Assembly (NCBI GenBank): GCA_022821645.1
Contig: JAJEDE010000012.1
Location: 112,004 to 176,003, forward strand
Source: Chloroflexota bacterium
Lineage (GTDB): Bacteria > Chloroflexota > UBA11872
DNA: 64,000 nucleotides
Direction: 5' to 3'
In this document: in pieces, positions 46,443-55,533 of the stretch
Position numbering within the stretch: the stretch's first letter is position 1
Layout of the letters: each line of letters starts with the position of its first letter
Program-made: the position numbers and the translations under genes
Notes under the pieces: model-generated
Told to the model about the DNA's origin: nothing
Seen by the model: only the letters and a program-made list of their open reading frames with translations
Databases searched by the model: none

Positions 46443-48470
46443 GTGAAGTCTCCGGCACCTCATTGGCGATTCGCGCGCATGTCGCCGTCGCAGGTCAACC
46501 AGGACCCGGTGCAGGGGGAGTTCTTCACAGCCGCCGCTGACCTGCCGGATCGGTTGGTGCGGGAGACAATTCAGAACTCTCTGGACGCCCGGCGACCGGG
46601 CGAGACCGTGAAAGTCCGCTTTGCCTTCAGCGGCGCCGAGCACGCACTTCCGGTCGAGAAGGCACGGCCATACCTGTTTGGTCTTAGGTCGCATATCCAG
46701 GCCGTGGCCGACGGGCCGGCTGACAGCGCCGAAGCGGCCGCCATGCGGATTGCGCTGGAGTGCCTCGATCGGCCAATGACTTACCTGACCGTAGGTGACT
46801 CGGGGACGACGGGCCTGCTGGGGGACGTGGAGGCTAATACTGAACTCGAAGCCGGCAACGACTTCTGGGGATTCTTTCGCAGCGTCGGCATTTCGCCAAA
46901 AAGCGAAGACTCCGGCGGCTCTTGGGGACTGGGCAAGTGGGTATTTCCCGACGCTTCGAGCATTAACGCCTACCTGGGCGTCACTAGGCGCGACGGCGAG
47001 GACCGTGACCTGCTGATGGGCATGGCGATGCTGAAGACCCACCATCTCAGCGACGAGAACAAGTACCCGCCATACGGTTACTTTGCCGCCGGATCGGACT
47101 CGGATGACGACGAGTGGCTGCCGCTTCCGGTGGAATCCAGCAGCGGCGGTGACGGGCTAGTTGCGCAGGCGATTCGTGACTTCAGTCTTGATCGTCGCCT
47201 GGAAGGAGCCGGGCTGTCTGTCGTGGTGCCCTACCCAAGAGAATCGGCCGAGGGTGACGACGAAGCAGCGCTCACACCGGCAACGATTGCCCGCGCCGTG
47301 GTCATTCAGTACTTCATCCCCATCATCCGTGGCCACCTCGAGGTGGAGATCGTCAAGCCAGGGGAACGTCGACGGGAAATCAACGCCGAGACTATCGAGG
47401 GCGAATTGGGTCATATCGCGCCACCGCGGCGCGATGACAACTCGCTTCCGGCGCTGCGGGGTGCGATACAGCTCGCGCGATGGGCAGATCGACTCAGGGA
47501 CGAGGAACATATCGAGCTGCCGGCACCTCAACGAAGTGATGCATTGGACGCGCTCGATCTCCCGACGCTGCGCGAGAGTTATGACCAGAGCGAGCGACTG
47601 GCATTCCGCCTAGCGCTGAACGCGCGCCGGCGAGATCCTGATACGACCAAGCCCGTTAGCTTCCGGCTGTACCTAGAACGCGACGACGACCTGCCGCGGG
47701 GCCACGACTATTTCGTGCGAGGGCATCTGCGAATCCCTGGAATGGACCACATCGGCAATCACAAGGCGCGGGCCCTTGTGTTGGTGGAAGGGGATTCGGA
47801 GCTCGGCCACCTGCTGCGAGACGCGGAAGGACCGGCCCACGCTACCTGGGACCCGCAAGCTCAGCGGCTGAAGGATCGCTGGATCGGGGGCTACGACCGT
47901 GTCCAGCGTGTGCGTCGCGCGGCGCTTCTGATTCTTCAGCGTCTGGTGGAGCGGCCGGAAGAACGACAGTTCGACGCGCTGGCCGACTTGTTTCCGTCCG
48001 ACCTCGACGCGGCACGTGGCCGTTCGAGGCGCCAGCGATCAGGGTCTGAACAATCTGATCCGCCTGGGCCTGGACCTATCGTCCCGCCGGATCCTCCCCC
48101 TGTGAGGCTGTCGGACATCGAGGGAGGCTTCAGCTTTCGCGCTTCGCCGGGAGCAGCGGCAGCGGGCTCAACCTGGGATCTGCGCTTTGCCTATGACGTG
48201 GTTCGCGGAGGCAAGGGCCGGGCCTTCCGCCAGTTTGACCAGGGCGTCAAACAGAAAGCGCCCGATTTCTCGGTGCGAAACGGGCTCGCGGTCAAACACG
48301 CCGGATGCGAGTACGAGATCCTGAGCCACAACGCGCTCCGGGTCGGCGTGTTCCGAGACGACTTCCGCCTGACTGTCACCGGCTTCGACGAACGCGACGT
48401 GCTGGTCGAGGCTGTCAAAGCTCTCTCAAATGACAGTCCCGATGTGGACGACGCCGAGGCGACCGCGTGA
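46443..48470 (+). CDS. MORC/MutL-like GHKL ATPase, candidate defence operon gene 1
   Basis: 675 aa from a GTG; ATG 46479 is an alternative start. Bergerat-fold motifs are clear: N-box LVRETIQNSLDARRPG near 38, G1 TVGDSGTTGL near 117 and G2 GGSWGLGKWVF near 160, with aromatic GxGK as in MORC and MutL. A middle part (about 240-430) may be an S5-like transducer. A Pro-rich linker (PPGPGPIVPPDPPP) near 545 separates a C-terminal beta-rich domain. It ends GTGA, overlapping the next start. Similar ATPases occur in predicted prokaryotic MORC-containing restriction-like operons. No nuclease motif in this protein. Confidence 0.75.
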   Translation: MKSPAPHWRFARMSPSQVNQDPVQGEFFTAAADLPDRLVRETIQNSLDARRPGETVKVRFAFSGAEHALPVEKARPYLFGLRSHIQAVADGPADSAEAAAMRIALECLDRPMTYLTVGDSGTTGLLGDVEANTELEAGNDFWGFFRSVGISPKSEDSGGSWGLGKWVFPDASSINAYLGVTRRDGEDRDLLMGMAMLKTHHLSDENKYPPYGYFAAGSDSDDDEWLPLPVESSSGGDGLVAQAIRDFSLDRRLEGAGLSVVVPYPRESAEGDDEAALTPATIARAVVIQYFIPIIRGHLEVEIVKPGERRREINAETIEGELGHIAPPRRDDNSLPALRGAIQLARWADRLRDEEHIELPAPQRSDALDALDLPTLRESYDQSERLAFRLALNARRRDPDTTKPVSFRLYLERDDDLPRGHDYFVRGHLRIPGMDHIGNHKARALVLVEGDSELGHLLRDAEGPAHATWDPQAQRLKDRWIGGYDRVQRVRRAALLILQRLVERPEERQFDALADLFPSDLDAARGRSRRQRSGSEQSDPPGPGPIVPPDPPPVRLSDIEGGFSFRASPGAAAAGSTWDLRFAYDVVRGGKGRAFRQFDQGVKQKAPDFSVRNGLAVKHAGCEYEILSHNALRVGVFRDDFRLTVTGFDERDVLVEAVKALSNDSPDVDDAEATA

Positions 48471-49249
48471 TTCGCCGCCTTAACCAGACTGGTCGTCGAC
48501 AGATTGCGCGCGCCGATGTTGGGGTCCGGCTGCGGTCGACGGAGGGCAGCGAACCTCCAATCTTTGACTTGACTCTCAATCTGGCTGATTACGACTTTCC
48601 GCTCGATGCGCGCGTCCGTGTAGAAGCCTGGCGCAGCAACGCGGTGCAGCGCTGGGACTATGGCACGGTCGGGGTTATCTCGGAGCCCCCCGAAGAAGAA
48701 CGCCGTATACGCGACGTGCCGCAGCCGGTTCAGTTCAGGGTGTTGGTGGTCGCCGGCGACGGCTCCGGCCGCCTGCTAGGACACCTGCCAAGTATCCGGC
48801 CTGTGCTACCACAAAAGTCACTGCTGCCGGTGCAGGAAGTGGGAGAAGATCAATTGGGAGAGGAGGTCTGGCGAGTCGATTTTGGAGACGGCGATGATTC
48901 CCCGGTGTTGCTGCTCAATTCGAGTGTCACTGGTATCAGCGAGATCGTGCGCACCGACAAAGCGTTCCGTTCTCTGGTCATGCCAGCGGTACTGCGCAGC
49001 GTTCTCACGCATGCGGTGATCGACCAACGCGCCGACTCCGAAGACGACGAAATTTCGTCGTGGAATGGCTGGTTCCGACTCGCGGAAGGCTTACACCAAG
49101 ACGCTGAGATTCCGATCCTTGCGCACGAAGCAGAGGACTCGGAAGTCAGCGAGGCCCGGGAGTGGATTGAGGCTGTCGTACGCGCGTTTGCAAAGGAACG
49201 AGTTTTCGCTGCCGGCGCATACGACTCTGCGTGGCGGTCGGGAACATAG
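48467..49249 (+). CDS. Unrecognised protein, candidate defence operon gene 2
   Basis: 260 aa from a GTG overlapping the previous stop by four bases, so it depends on translation of the ATPase. The first 130 residues alternate polar and hydrophobic positions as in a beta-sandwich (DLTLNLADYDFPLDARVRVE). The C-terminal half is helical (RSLVMPAVLRSVLTHAVIDQ and AREWIEAVVRAFAKERVFAA). No catalytic motif and no family recognised. Tight coupling on both sides (3 bases to the next gene) implies an obligate subunit. Confidence 0.6.
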   Translation: MIRRLNQTGRRQIARADVGVRLRSTEGSEPPIFDLTLNLADYDFPLDARVRVEAWRSNAVQRWDYGTVGVISEPPEEERRIRDVPQPVQFRVLVVAGDGSGRLLGHLPSIRPVLPQKSLLPVQEVGEDQLGEEVWRVDFGDGDDSPVLLLNSSVTGISEIVRTDKAFRSLVMPAVLRSVLTHAVIDQRADSEDDEISSWNGWFRLAEGLHQDAEIPILAHEAEDSEVSEAREWIEAVVRAFAKERVFAAGAYDSAWRSGT

Positions 49250-49252
49250 AGC

Positions 49253-50815
49253 ATGACAGGCTGGCGTCCGCCCGACTCAACTCCGCTGGATGAGATTCGC
49301 GAAGCGCGCTCGGCGTTGGCCGGTGCACGTGAGTTCCTGGAGGCCGAACAGGGGAGGCCCGGGCGCGTTGATCTGGCGGTCCTGACCGGCGGCAATTCGT
49401 TGGCGCTACAGCTGTTACACGATGCGCTGGGCTACCGCACAACCAATGTACGAAAACGCTCCGCCAGCTCGGCCATCGCCACCGCGAGCCGTGTGTTGGA
49501 GGAAGTCTCAAAGGGTCGCGACCCGACGGTCGAAAAAGCTGTGCTTCGGAATCTCTCTCAGTCAATCAGACGGCAGTCTTCCCGAGCCCGAAGTGAAGTG
49601 GACGACGAAAGAGTGCCACCGGTTGCATCCCCAGTTCGCGCGGCGACTTCTGATAAGGGTACCGAGAGCGATCAACGCAGTCCGGCTGTGCCGACCACAC
49701 CGAGCGATGAAGTCCGTACTCGACTAGGTGAAACATCGAGCATCCTGGTCAGACGATTGACGGCCGACGGGATTCAGCGCGCGAAGGAGTTCCTGGACCA
49801 TATGCGCGAGAACCCCCGCGCGAAACGGGAACCGCCGCGCGATTTGCTGTTCGGCGAACGCTATAGCCGCCCGTTTCGAGAGCCGGTTCGGGTTGAGCAA
49901 AGGCCGTTTCGTACGCGTCGCGAGGCGGCTGAGCACTTCGCGCCCAGATTTGAGCCGATTCGGCACCTCGTTGCCGATCACGCTGGGCTGTGGTCGTGGC
50001 TGGGCATGTACTATTTCGCCGATACCGTTCGTGTAAGAGGAGACGAAGTTCAGCTCTCGCCGCTCGATGAGAGATTTGTTGTAGATGACAGGGAGTCTAG
50101 TTCTTATAGACAGAGATATCGGCACTATCTTTGGAGTTCATGGCGTCTATATGATTCTCACGGCGAGAGTGTCTCGTTCCTGCTTGACCAAGAGATAACA
50201 GCATTTCCAGCCATAATGCAGCGAGCCCTTGGGTCTGTTTTTATTTTCAATTCAGTTGGTGTCATCCAGACAATGCTCCGCCTGTACACGGCCAACGGGA
50301 AAATGAAGAGAGGATTTCGTGAGGGGTTTGGCGGCTTGGCCAAGTTCGTCCTCGTTCTGAGTCAGCTTGAACGGACTTATGACGTCTGCGGCATGTCGCC
50401 CAACGCATTAGTCCGCATCCTCCCTGAGGAGTTTCGGCGCTGGGACAGGGAGTCGGCGCCGCGCGCGCTCGAAACCGCCGCGGTTTCTGAACCTGCTGTC
50501 GGCGTTGTCGATGCGTCTCCCGCCTACCCCGCTCCTGCCGAACGTGTTCGTGGAGAGCCTAGCGACAGGCCCAGTGCGAACGGGGATAGGGATGACCCCA
50601 AGCCAGATCCACCGTCCGTCCGTCAGACGCTGCTGGACGTTCGCGCTCGAATCGAGCAGCAGGGGCAGGTTTCATGGGCCGACCCGCGCGAGTTCATGGA
50701 GGAGGGTTCGGCGGCCTGGAAGGCATACGTTGCAGTTTGTGGGGTGCCGGAGCGTCGGCTGTTTCGGACCGCCTTCCTGCACCGACTTGATGAGGCGCTG
50801 GCGGCGCTGGACTGA
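49253..50815 (+). CDS. DUF6339-like protein, candidate defence operon gene 3 (first paralogue)
   Basis: 520 aa. Residues 1-150 are helical and variable. A core from about 160 (VRRLTADGIQRAKEFLDHMR) to about 410 contains DHAGLWSWLGMYYFADTV, RHYLWSSWRLYDSHGES, a Phe/Val-rich segment around SVFIFNSVGVIQTMLRLY, and YDVCGMSPNALVRILPEEFR. After an acidic linker, a C-terminal 65-residue module starts SVRQTLLDVRARIEQQGQVS. Core and C-terminus recur in the next gene. The core recalls proteins annotated DUF6339, but I cannot confirm this. No nuclease signature seen. Confidence 0.6.
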   Translation: MTGWRPPDSTPLDEIREARSALAGAREFLEAEQGRPGRVDLAVLTGGNSLALQLLHDALGYRTTNVRKRSASSAIATASRVLEEVSKGRDPTVEKAVLRNLSQSIRRQSSRARSEVDDERVPPVASPVRAATSDKGTESDQRSPAVPTTPSDEVRTRLGETSSILVRRLTADGIQRAKEFLDHMRENPRAKREPPRDLLFGERYSRPFREPVRVEQRPFRTRREAAEHFAPRFEPIRHLVADHAGLWSWLGMYYFADTVRVRGDEVQLSPLDERFVVDDRESSSYRQRYRHYLWSSWRLYDSHGESVSFLLDQEITAFPAIMQRALGSVFIFNSVGVIQTMLRLYTANGKMKRGFREGFGGLAKFVLVLSQLERTYDVCGMSPNALVRILPEEFRRWDRESAPRALETAAVSEPAVGVVDASPAYPAPAERVRGEPSDRPSANGDRDDPKPDPPSVRQTLLDVRARIEQQGQVSWADPREFMEEGSAAWKAYVAVCGVPERRLFRTAFLHRLDEALAALD

Positions 50816-50834
50816 AGCACGAGGCAGCAGGCCC

Positions 50835-52274
50835 ATGGGTTGGCTGGATGCGCAGGCCGTCTTGGAGTGGTATTCGGAGTATCAGACCAATGAAGAACTT
50901 AGGATGCGATGCCAGCCGTCGTATGCCAATAGCATCTGGCCTCCATCTTGTCGGCTTGGCGGACTGTCGAGGATTTTTGAGGCTGCAGATGAGACTTTGC
51001 TGCCAGTGTACGCTAGGCCAACCCAAGGATCCGTGACTTTCGCACCCGGCGGCGTTCGGCTGTATTCGGATTCTGCGGACGACTCTGAGCAGCGTAGCAA
51101 TTCGGGTCAGTCCTCCGAGGACACACCTGATGCGCGGCCTTCTCGCGGGCCGACGGACACCAATTCCGGCGCGCGAATTAGACGCTTGACCGGCGACGGT
51201 CTCCGACGAGCCAGCGACTTCCTCGCATTCATGCGTGACAATCCACGTGCGAACCGAGAACCACCGCAGGAGCTTCTCTTTGGCGATCGCTACAGTCGAC
51301 GACTCTTAGAGAACGTCAATGTAGATCGTCGGCCGTTTAAAACCCGTCGCGAGGTTGGTAAGTACTTATCGCCGAAGTTCAGATCGATAAGGCCTCTCGT
51401 ATCCGACCATGCCGGCCTATGGTCGTGGCTAGGCATCTACTTTTTTGCGGACACAGTGCAGGTGGCGGATGGCATCCACGAACTCTCGCCGGTTGATGAG
51501 ACATTCGTTTTTGCAGATAGCAACGATCGACACGCGTACCGGCACTATCTCAGGGGCTCGTGGCGACTGTATGAAGCGCACGGTGAGAGTGTGGCCTATC
51601 TGCTCGATCAGGATCTGACGTCGTTCGGCGATATCGCCGAACGCGTATTCGGCTCTGTACGGATCTTCAATTCGGCTGGCGTCATTCAGTTGATTCTGCG
51701 CCTATATACGCGTGGGAGCCAGCAAAAGCGAGGCTTCGGTCGACGACCCGGAGGATTGCGGCATCTGATTCGGGTTCTAGACCAGCTGGAACGCACCTAC
51801 GATGTCTATGGCATGTCGCCCGACGCGCTGATTCGAATTCTCCCTGAGGAGTTCCGGCGCTGGGACAGCGAGTCGGTGCCGCGGGCGCTCGAAAGCGCCG
51901 CGAAGTCCGAGCCTGCCGCCACTGCCTCTGAGCCGTCCCCCGCATCCAACTTGCTCGCCAAACGCGGCCGTGGCAAGGCCATCAAACAACAGGCTAAGAA
52001 ACGGCCACGCGAAGAGACCATCGAAAATGGCGACGCGGCCAAGCCGACGCCGTCCACAGAATCGGAAACATCCTCAGTCCGACAGACGCTTCTGGAAATC
52101 CGCGCGCAGATCGAACAGCAGGGACAGGTCTCGTGGGCCGATCCTCGCGAACACGTGAAGGAAGGCTCGGAGGCCTGGGCCGCTTACGTCGCGACTTGCG
52201 GTGTTCCGGAACGAAGGCTGTTTCGAACCGCGTTTCTACACCGGCTGGACGAGGTGCTGGCCTCGCTGGAATGA
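50835..52274 (+). CDS. DUF6339-like protein, candidate defence operon gene 4 (second paralogue)
   Basis: 479 aa from ATG 50835, 19 bases after gene 3 and preceded by GAGGCAGCAG; an open frame extends upstream inside gene 3 but is a shadow there. The core (RRLTGDGLRRASDFLAFMRD to YDVYGMSPDALIRILPEEFR) and the C-terminal module SVRQTLLEIRAQIEQQGQVS closely match gene 3. The N-terminus is unrelated to gene 3: MGWLDAQAVLEWYSEYQTNE. A Lys/Arg linker (AKKRPREE) lies before the C-terminal module. It looks like duplication followed by N-terminal exchange. Confidence 0.6.
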   Translation: MGWLDAQAVLEWYSEYQTNEELRMRCQPSYANSIWPPSCRLGGLSRIFEAADETLLPVYARPTQGSVTFAPGGVRLYSDSADDSEQRSNSGQSSEDTPDARPSRGPTDTNSGARIRRLTGDGLRRASDFLAFMRDNPRANREPPQELLFGDRYSRRLLENVNVDRRPFKTRREVGKYLSPKFRSIRPLVSDHAGLWSWLGIYFFADTVQVADGIHELSPVDETFVFADSNDRHAYRHYLRGSWRLYEAHGESVAYLLDQDLTSFGDIAERVFGSVRIFNSAGVIQLILRLYTRGSQQKRGFGRRPGGLRHLIRVLDQLERTYDVYGMSPDALIRILPEEFRRWDSESVPRALESAAKSEPAATASEPSPASNLLAKRGRGKAIKQQAKKRPREETIENGDAAKPTPSTESETSSVRQTLLEIRAQIEQQGQVSWADPREHVKEGSEAWAAYVATCGVPERRLFRTAFLHRLDEVLASLE

Positions 52275-52342
52275 GGCGCCACGGCAGCGGTATCTGATGG
52301 ACGCCCCCGCCCTGGTCGGATGACGGCGTTGGCGTACCCGGC

Positions 52343-53524
52343 TTAGAGGCTGATGACGGCTTCGTAGAGGGCTTCGACTTGGGTTTGGGTGGCGGGGTGG
52401 GGGTTGTTGGCGGGGCTGCCGCTGGCGAGGGCGTCGCGGGCCATGGCGGGGGTGACTTCGCGGAAGCGGGACTCGTCGACGCCCCAGGCGCGGAGGGTTG
52501 GGACTTCGAGGTCGGCCGCCAGCTCGCGGACGATGGCGACGCCGGCTTCGGCGGCTGCCTGGTCGTCGGTCTCGGTTGCGCCGAGGACGCGGGCGATGTG
52601 GGCGAAGCGGGGGATGTCGCCGCCGAGGCTGAACTCCATGACGGTGGGCAGCAGCATGGCGTTGGAGAGGCCGTGGGGCACGTGGAAGTAGGCGCCGATG
52701 GGTCGCGACATGCCGTGCACCAGGGCCACGGAGGCGTTGTTGAAGGCCAGGCCGGCGTGCAATGAGCCCACCAGCATTTCCTCGCGGGCCTCGGCGTCAT
52801 CGGGGTGGTGGTAGGCGCGGGCCATGAAGCGGCCGATGCGGTCAATGGCGTCGATGGCGAGGGCGTCGGTGATCGGGAAGCGGCGACGCGAGACGTAGGC
52901 CTCGATGCCGTGGGTTAGGGCGTCCAGCCCGGTGGAGGCGGTGACGGACGCCGGCATCGTGAAGGTGGGCTCGGGATCGACGATGGCGGCGGCGGGCACC
53001 AGGTGGGAACTCATGAGCAGCATCTTGACGTCGCGGTCCGGGTCGGTGATGGCAACGCCGCGGGTGACTTCGCTGCCGGTGCCGGCGGTGGTGGGAATGG
53101 CGATGACGGGCAGGCCGGGGGCGGGGATGCGCTCGTAGCCCTCGTAGTCGGGGCCATCGCCGGGGTTGGTGTGCAGCACGGCGGCCAGCTTGGCGGTGTC
53201 AAGGGCGCTACCGCCGCCGAAGCCGATAACGACATCAGCGTCCGCAGCGCGAATGGTGGCGAGTGCGGCGTCGACGTCGCGGGTGGTGGGTTCGCCGGTG
53301 AGTTCGGCCAGGATCGTGGTGGTTACGTCGGCGTCGGCGGCCAGCGCTTCGAGGCGCGGCGCCCACTCCGAATTGCCCATGACGCGGTCGGTGATGATGG
53401 CGGCGCGTTCGGCGCCCAGTTCGCGCAAGGCGGCGGGCAACTGGTTGAGCGCACCGCGTCCGACGTGGATGACGGGTGGTGCGCGAAAGTCGCGGCCTTG
53501 CAGGTCAGTCGTGGCGGCGCTCAT
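52343..53524 (-). CDS. Iron-containing alcohol dehydrogenase (1)
   Basis: 393 aa from the ATG ending at 53524; an upstream extension overlaps sodC and is not native. NAD-binding DVVIGFGGGSALDTAKLAAV near 95 and IPTTAGTGSEVTRGVAIT near 140 are typical; metal ligands include Asp/His in the DALTHGIEAYVSRRR and HGMSRPIGAYFHVPHGLSNA segments. These enzymes interconvert alcohols and aldehydes. A second member lies at 61004-62176. It is 37 bases downstream of sodC but probably unrelated in function. Confidence 0.87.
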   Translation of the reverse strand: MSAATTDLQGRDFRAPPVIHVGRGALNQLPAALRELGAERAAIITDRVMGNSEWAPRLEALAADADVTTTILAELTGEPTTRDVDAALATIRAADADVVIGFGGGSALDTAKLAAVLHTNPGDGPDYEGYERIPAPGLPVIAIPTTAGTGSEVTRGVAITDPDRDVKMLLMSSHLVPAAAIVDPEPTFTMPASVTASTGLDALTHGIEAYVSRRRFPITDALAIDAIDRIGRFMARAYHHPDDAEAREEMLVGSLHAGLAFNNASVALVHGMSRPIGAYFHVPHGLSNAMLLPTVMEFSLGGDIPRFAHIARVLGATETDDQAAAEAGVAIVRELAADLEVPTLRAWGVDESRFREVTPAMARDALASGSPANNPHPATQTQVEALYEAVISL

Positions 53525-53561
53525 GATTCCGGTGGATGTCCCGCATACTTGGCCGGTCCGC

Positions 53562-54110
53562 CTAGACCCGCTCGATGACGCCGCAGGCCACGCGGTCACC
53601 GGCCTCGGGCTCTTCGCCGTAGGTATCGGGCTTGGCGTGAATGATGATGGCGGACCCATCGGCGTCGAACAGCGAGTGATCGGCGCCGGCGTCCAGGGTG
53701 ACGGCGGCGGTGAAGACGTCGGCGCGGGCGGCGCCGTCAGCACCGGCAAATAGGTTCGGCAAGTCGCCGGGGTGGGGATTGTCGTTGTGCATGAGGCCGT
53801 GGCCAGTCTCGTTGGGATCGAAGTGACCGCCGGCGGCGGTGAAGTCCGGGGCGCAGGCGCCGACACCGTGGATGTGGAAACCGTGGCCGCCGGCGGACAG
53901 GCTGTGCACGTCGGCCGAGACCAGGACGCCCGACGGGACCTGCGTCAACGTGACGCGGCCAATGGGCGCGCCGTCAGACCCCGACATGACGGCGACGGCC
54001 TGGGCGCCCACACCGGACGGCGCCGCCGGGCCGCTTTCGCCGCAGGCCCCGAGTACGAACAGCGCAAGCGCCAGACCGCCAAGCACTCTGATTGCACGCG
54101 TACCTCTCAT
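53562..54110 (-). CDS. sodC: Cu/Zn superoxide dismutase, lipoprotein
   Basis: 182 aa. Lipobox FVLGAC at about residue 23 predicts lipid anchoring outside the membrane. Metal-site sequences are HGFHIHGVGAC, GGHFDPNETGHGLMHNDNPH and the C-terminal AIIIHAKPD plus DRVACGVIE, with the disulfide cysteines in place. It removes extracytoplasmic superoxide. The start at 54110 has no clear Shine-Dalgarno. Confidence 0.9.
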   Translation of the reverse strand: MRGTRAIRVLGGLALALFVLGACGESGPAAPSGVGAQAVAVMSGSDGAPIGRVTLTQVPSGVLVSADVHSLSAGGHGFHIHGVGACAPDFTAAGGHFDPNETGHGLMHNDNPHPGDLPNLFAGADGAARADVFTAAVTLDAGADHSLFDADGSAIIIHAKPDTYGEEPEAGDRVACGVIERV

Positions 54111-54195
54111 GTCAACCTGTCAACTTTCCCGCAGTCAGGCCAGCGGAGTCCGCCCTGTCGCCCTCGGCGCATTGTAGGCGGCTGTTCCGGGCCTG

Positions 54196-55533
54196 TTAGT
54201 AGTCACGCCGGGCGGTTTCCTCGAAGCGTCCCTGCGGGCGGATGAAGCGCAGGTCCACGTTACCGACCGGCCCGTTGCGGTGCTTGGCGATGTCGAGTTT
54301 CAGGTCCACCGGGCGACCGATCGACTCGTCGTCGCCCGCCTCGGGCTCATGAAGGAACGCCACGAGATCGGCGTCCTGCTCGATCGATCCGCTTTCGCGC
54401 AGGTCCGAGAGGCGCGGCCTCGAGTTCGGGCGCTGCTCCACGGCGCGGGATAGCTGGGCGCAGGCGATGATGGGGATGTTGAGTTCGCGGGCCAGCGCTT
54501 TGAGCGAGCGCGTGATCTCGGTGATTTCCTGCACGCGGTTTTCGCGGTGGCCGGAAGCCGTCATCAGCTGCAAGTAGTCCACGACCAACAGGCCGATGTT
54601 GTGTTCCAGGTGCATGCGTCGAGCCTTGCCGCGCAGTTCGAGCACGCTGAGCGACGGCGAGTCGTCGATGTAGATGGGGTATTCGGCCACCTGGCCCATG
54701 GTGCGTACGACGCGCTGGAGCTGGTCGTCGTCCAGATCGCCGTCGCGGATGCGCATCGCGTCCATGCGGGCTTCGGTGCCGATCAGGCGCTGGACGATCT
54801 GCTCGGCCGGCATTTCCAGGGCGAAGAAGGCCACGGGGACGTCGTTCTGCTTGGCGGCGTGGAGCCCGATATTGAGGGAGAAGGCCGTTTTTCCGATGCC
54901 GGGCCGCGCCGCCAGGATGATGAGGTCCGAACGCTGCAGGCCGCCGGTCAAGGCATCGAGGCTGCGGAAGCCGGTGGATACGCCGGTGGGCATGCCACGG
55001 TGTTCGACCCGGAACATCAGCTGGTCGCTGACCTCGTGGAGGATCTCGCGGATGGGGAGGATGTCGCGTGTGTGGACCTCGTTCGCGATGCTGAAGATCA
55101 GGCTTTCGGCCTCGTCCAACACCTCCTGCGGAACAGCTTCAGGGGCGTAGGCGGAGGCCACCATGCGAGTGGCGCTCTGGATGACCTTCCGCAGGATGGA
55201 GGTCCGGCGCACGATGGCCGCGTAGTGCTCCACGTGGAAGGGCGTGGGCACGGCCGATGCCAGTTCCACGACCCGATCCTCGCCGCCCACGTCGGCCAGC
55301 GTGCCGTCGCGCGCCAGCTGGTCGCACAGCGTGACGTAGTCCGTCTTTTCGTTGCGAGCGGCGAGGGTGGTAACCGCGGAGAAGATGGCCCGGTGGGCTT
55401 CGCGGTAGAAGTCGTCCGGCCCGATCTGCCCGGCGACGCGGGTTATGGCCTCGGGGTCGATGAGCAGGCTGCCGAGCAGGGAGCGTTCGGCGTCAATGTT
55501 CTGGGGCGGAAGACGGTCGGTGGCCGAAGCCAT
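54196..55533 (-). CDS. dnaB: Replicative DNA helicase DnaB
   Basis: 445 aa from the ATG ending at 55533; an in-frame TTG lies 15 bases earlier. N-terminal collar domain PQNIDAERSLLGSLLIDPEA; RecA-like motor with Walker A LAARPGIGKTAFSLNIGLHA near 205, DYLQLM near 310 and ACAQLSRAVEQRPNSRPRLS with SDLRESGSIEQDAD. It unwinds DNA ahead of the fork. The region upstream, toward rplI, holds DnaA-box-like sites. Confidence 0.94.
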   Translation of the reverse strand: MASATDRLPPQNIDAERSLLGSLLIDPEAITRVAGQIGPDDFYREAHRAIFSAVTTLAARNEKTDYVTLCDQLARDGTLADVGGEDRVVELASAVPTPFHVEHYAAIVRRTSILRKVIQSATRMVASAYAPEAVPQEVLDEAESLIFSIANEVHTRDILPIREILHEVSDQLMFRVEHRGMPTGVSTGFRSLDALTGGLQRSDLIILAARPGIGKTAFSLNIGLHAAKQNDVPVAFFALEMPAEQIVQRLIGTEARMDAMRIRDGDLDDDQLQRVVRTMGQVAEYPIYIDDSPSLSVLELRGKARRMHLEHNIGLLVVDYLQLMTASGHRENRVQEITEITRSLKALARELNIPIIACAQLSRAVEQRPNSRPRLSDLRESGSIEQDADLVAFLHEPEAGDDESIGRPVDLKLDIAKHRNGPVGNVDLRFIRPQGRFEETARRDY

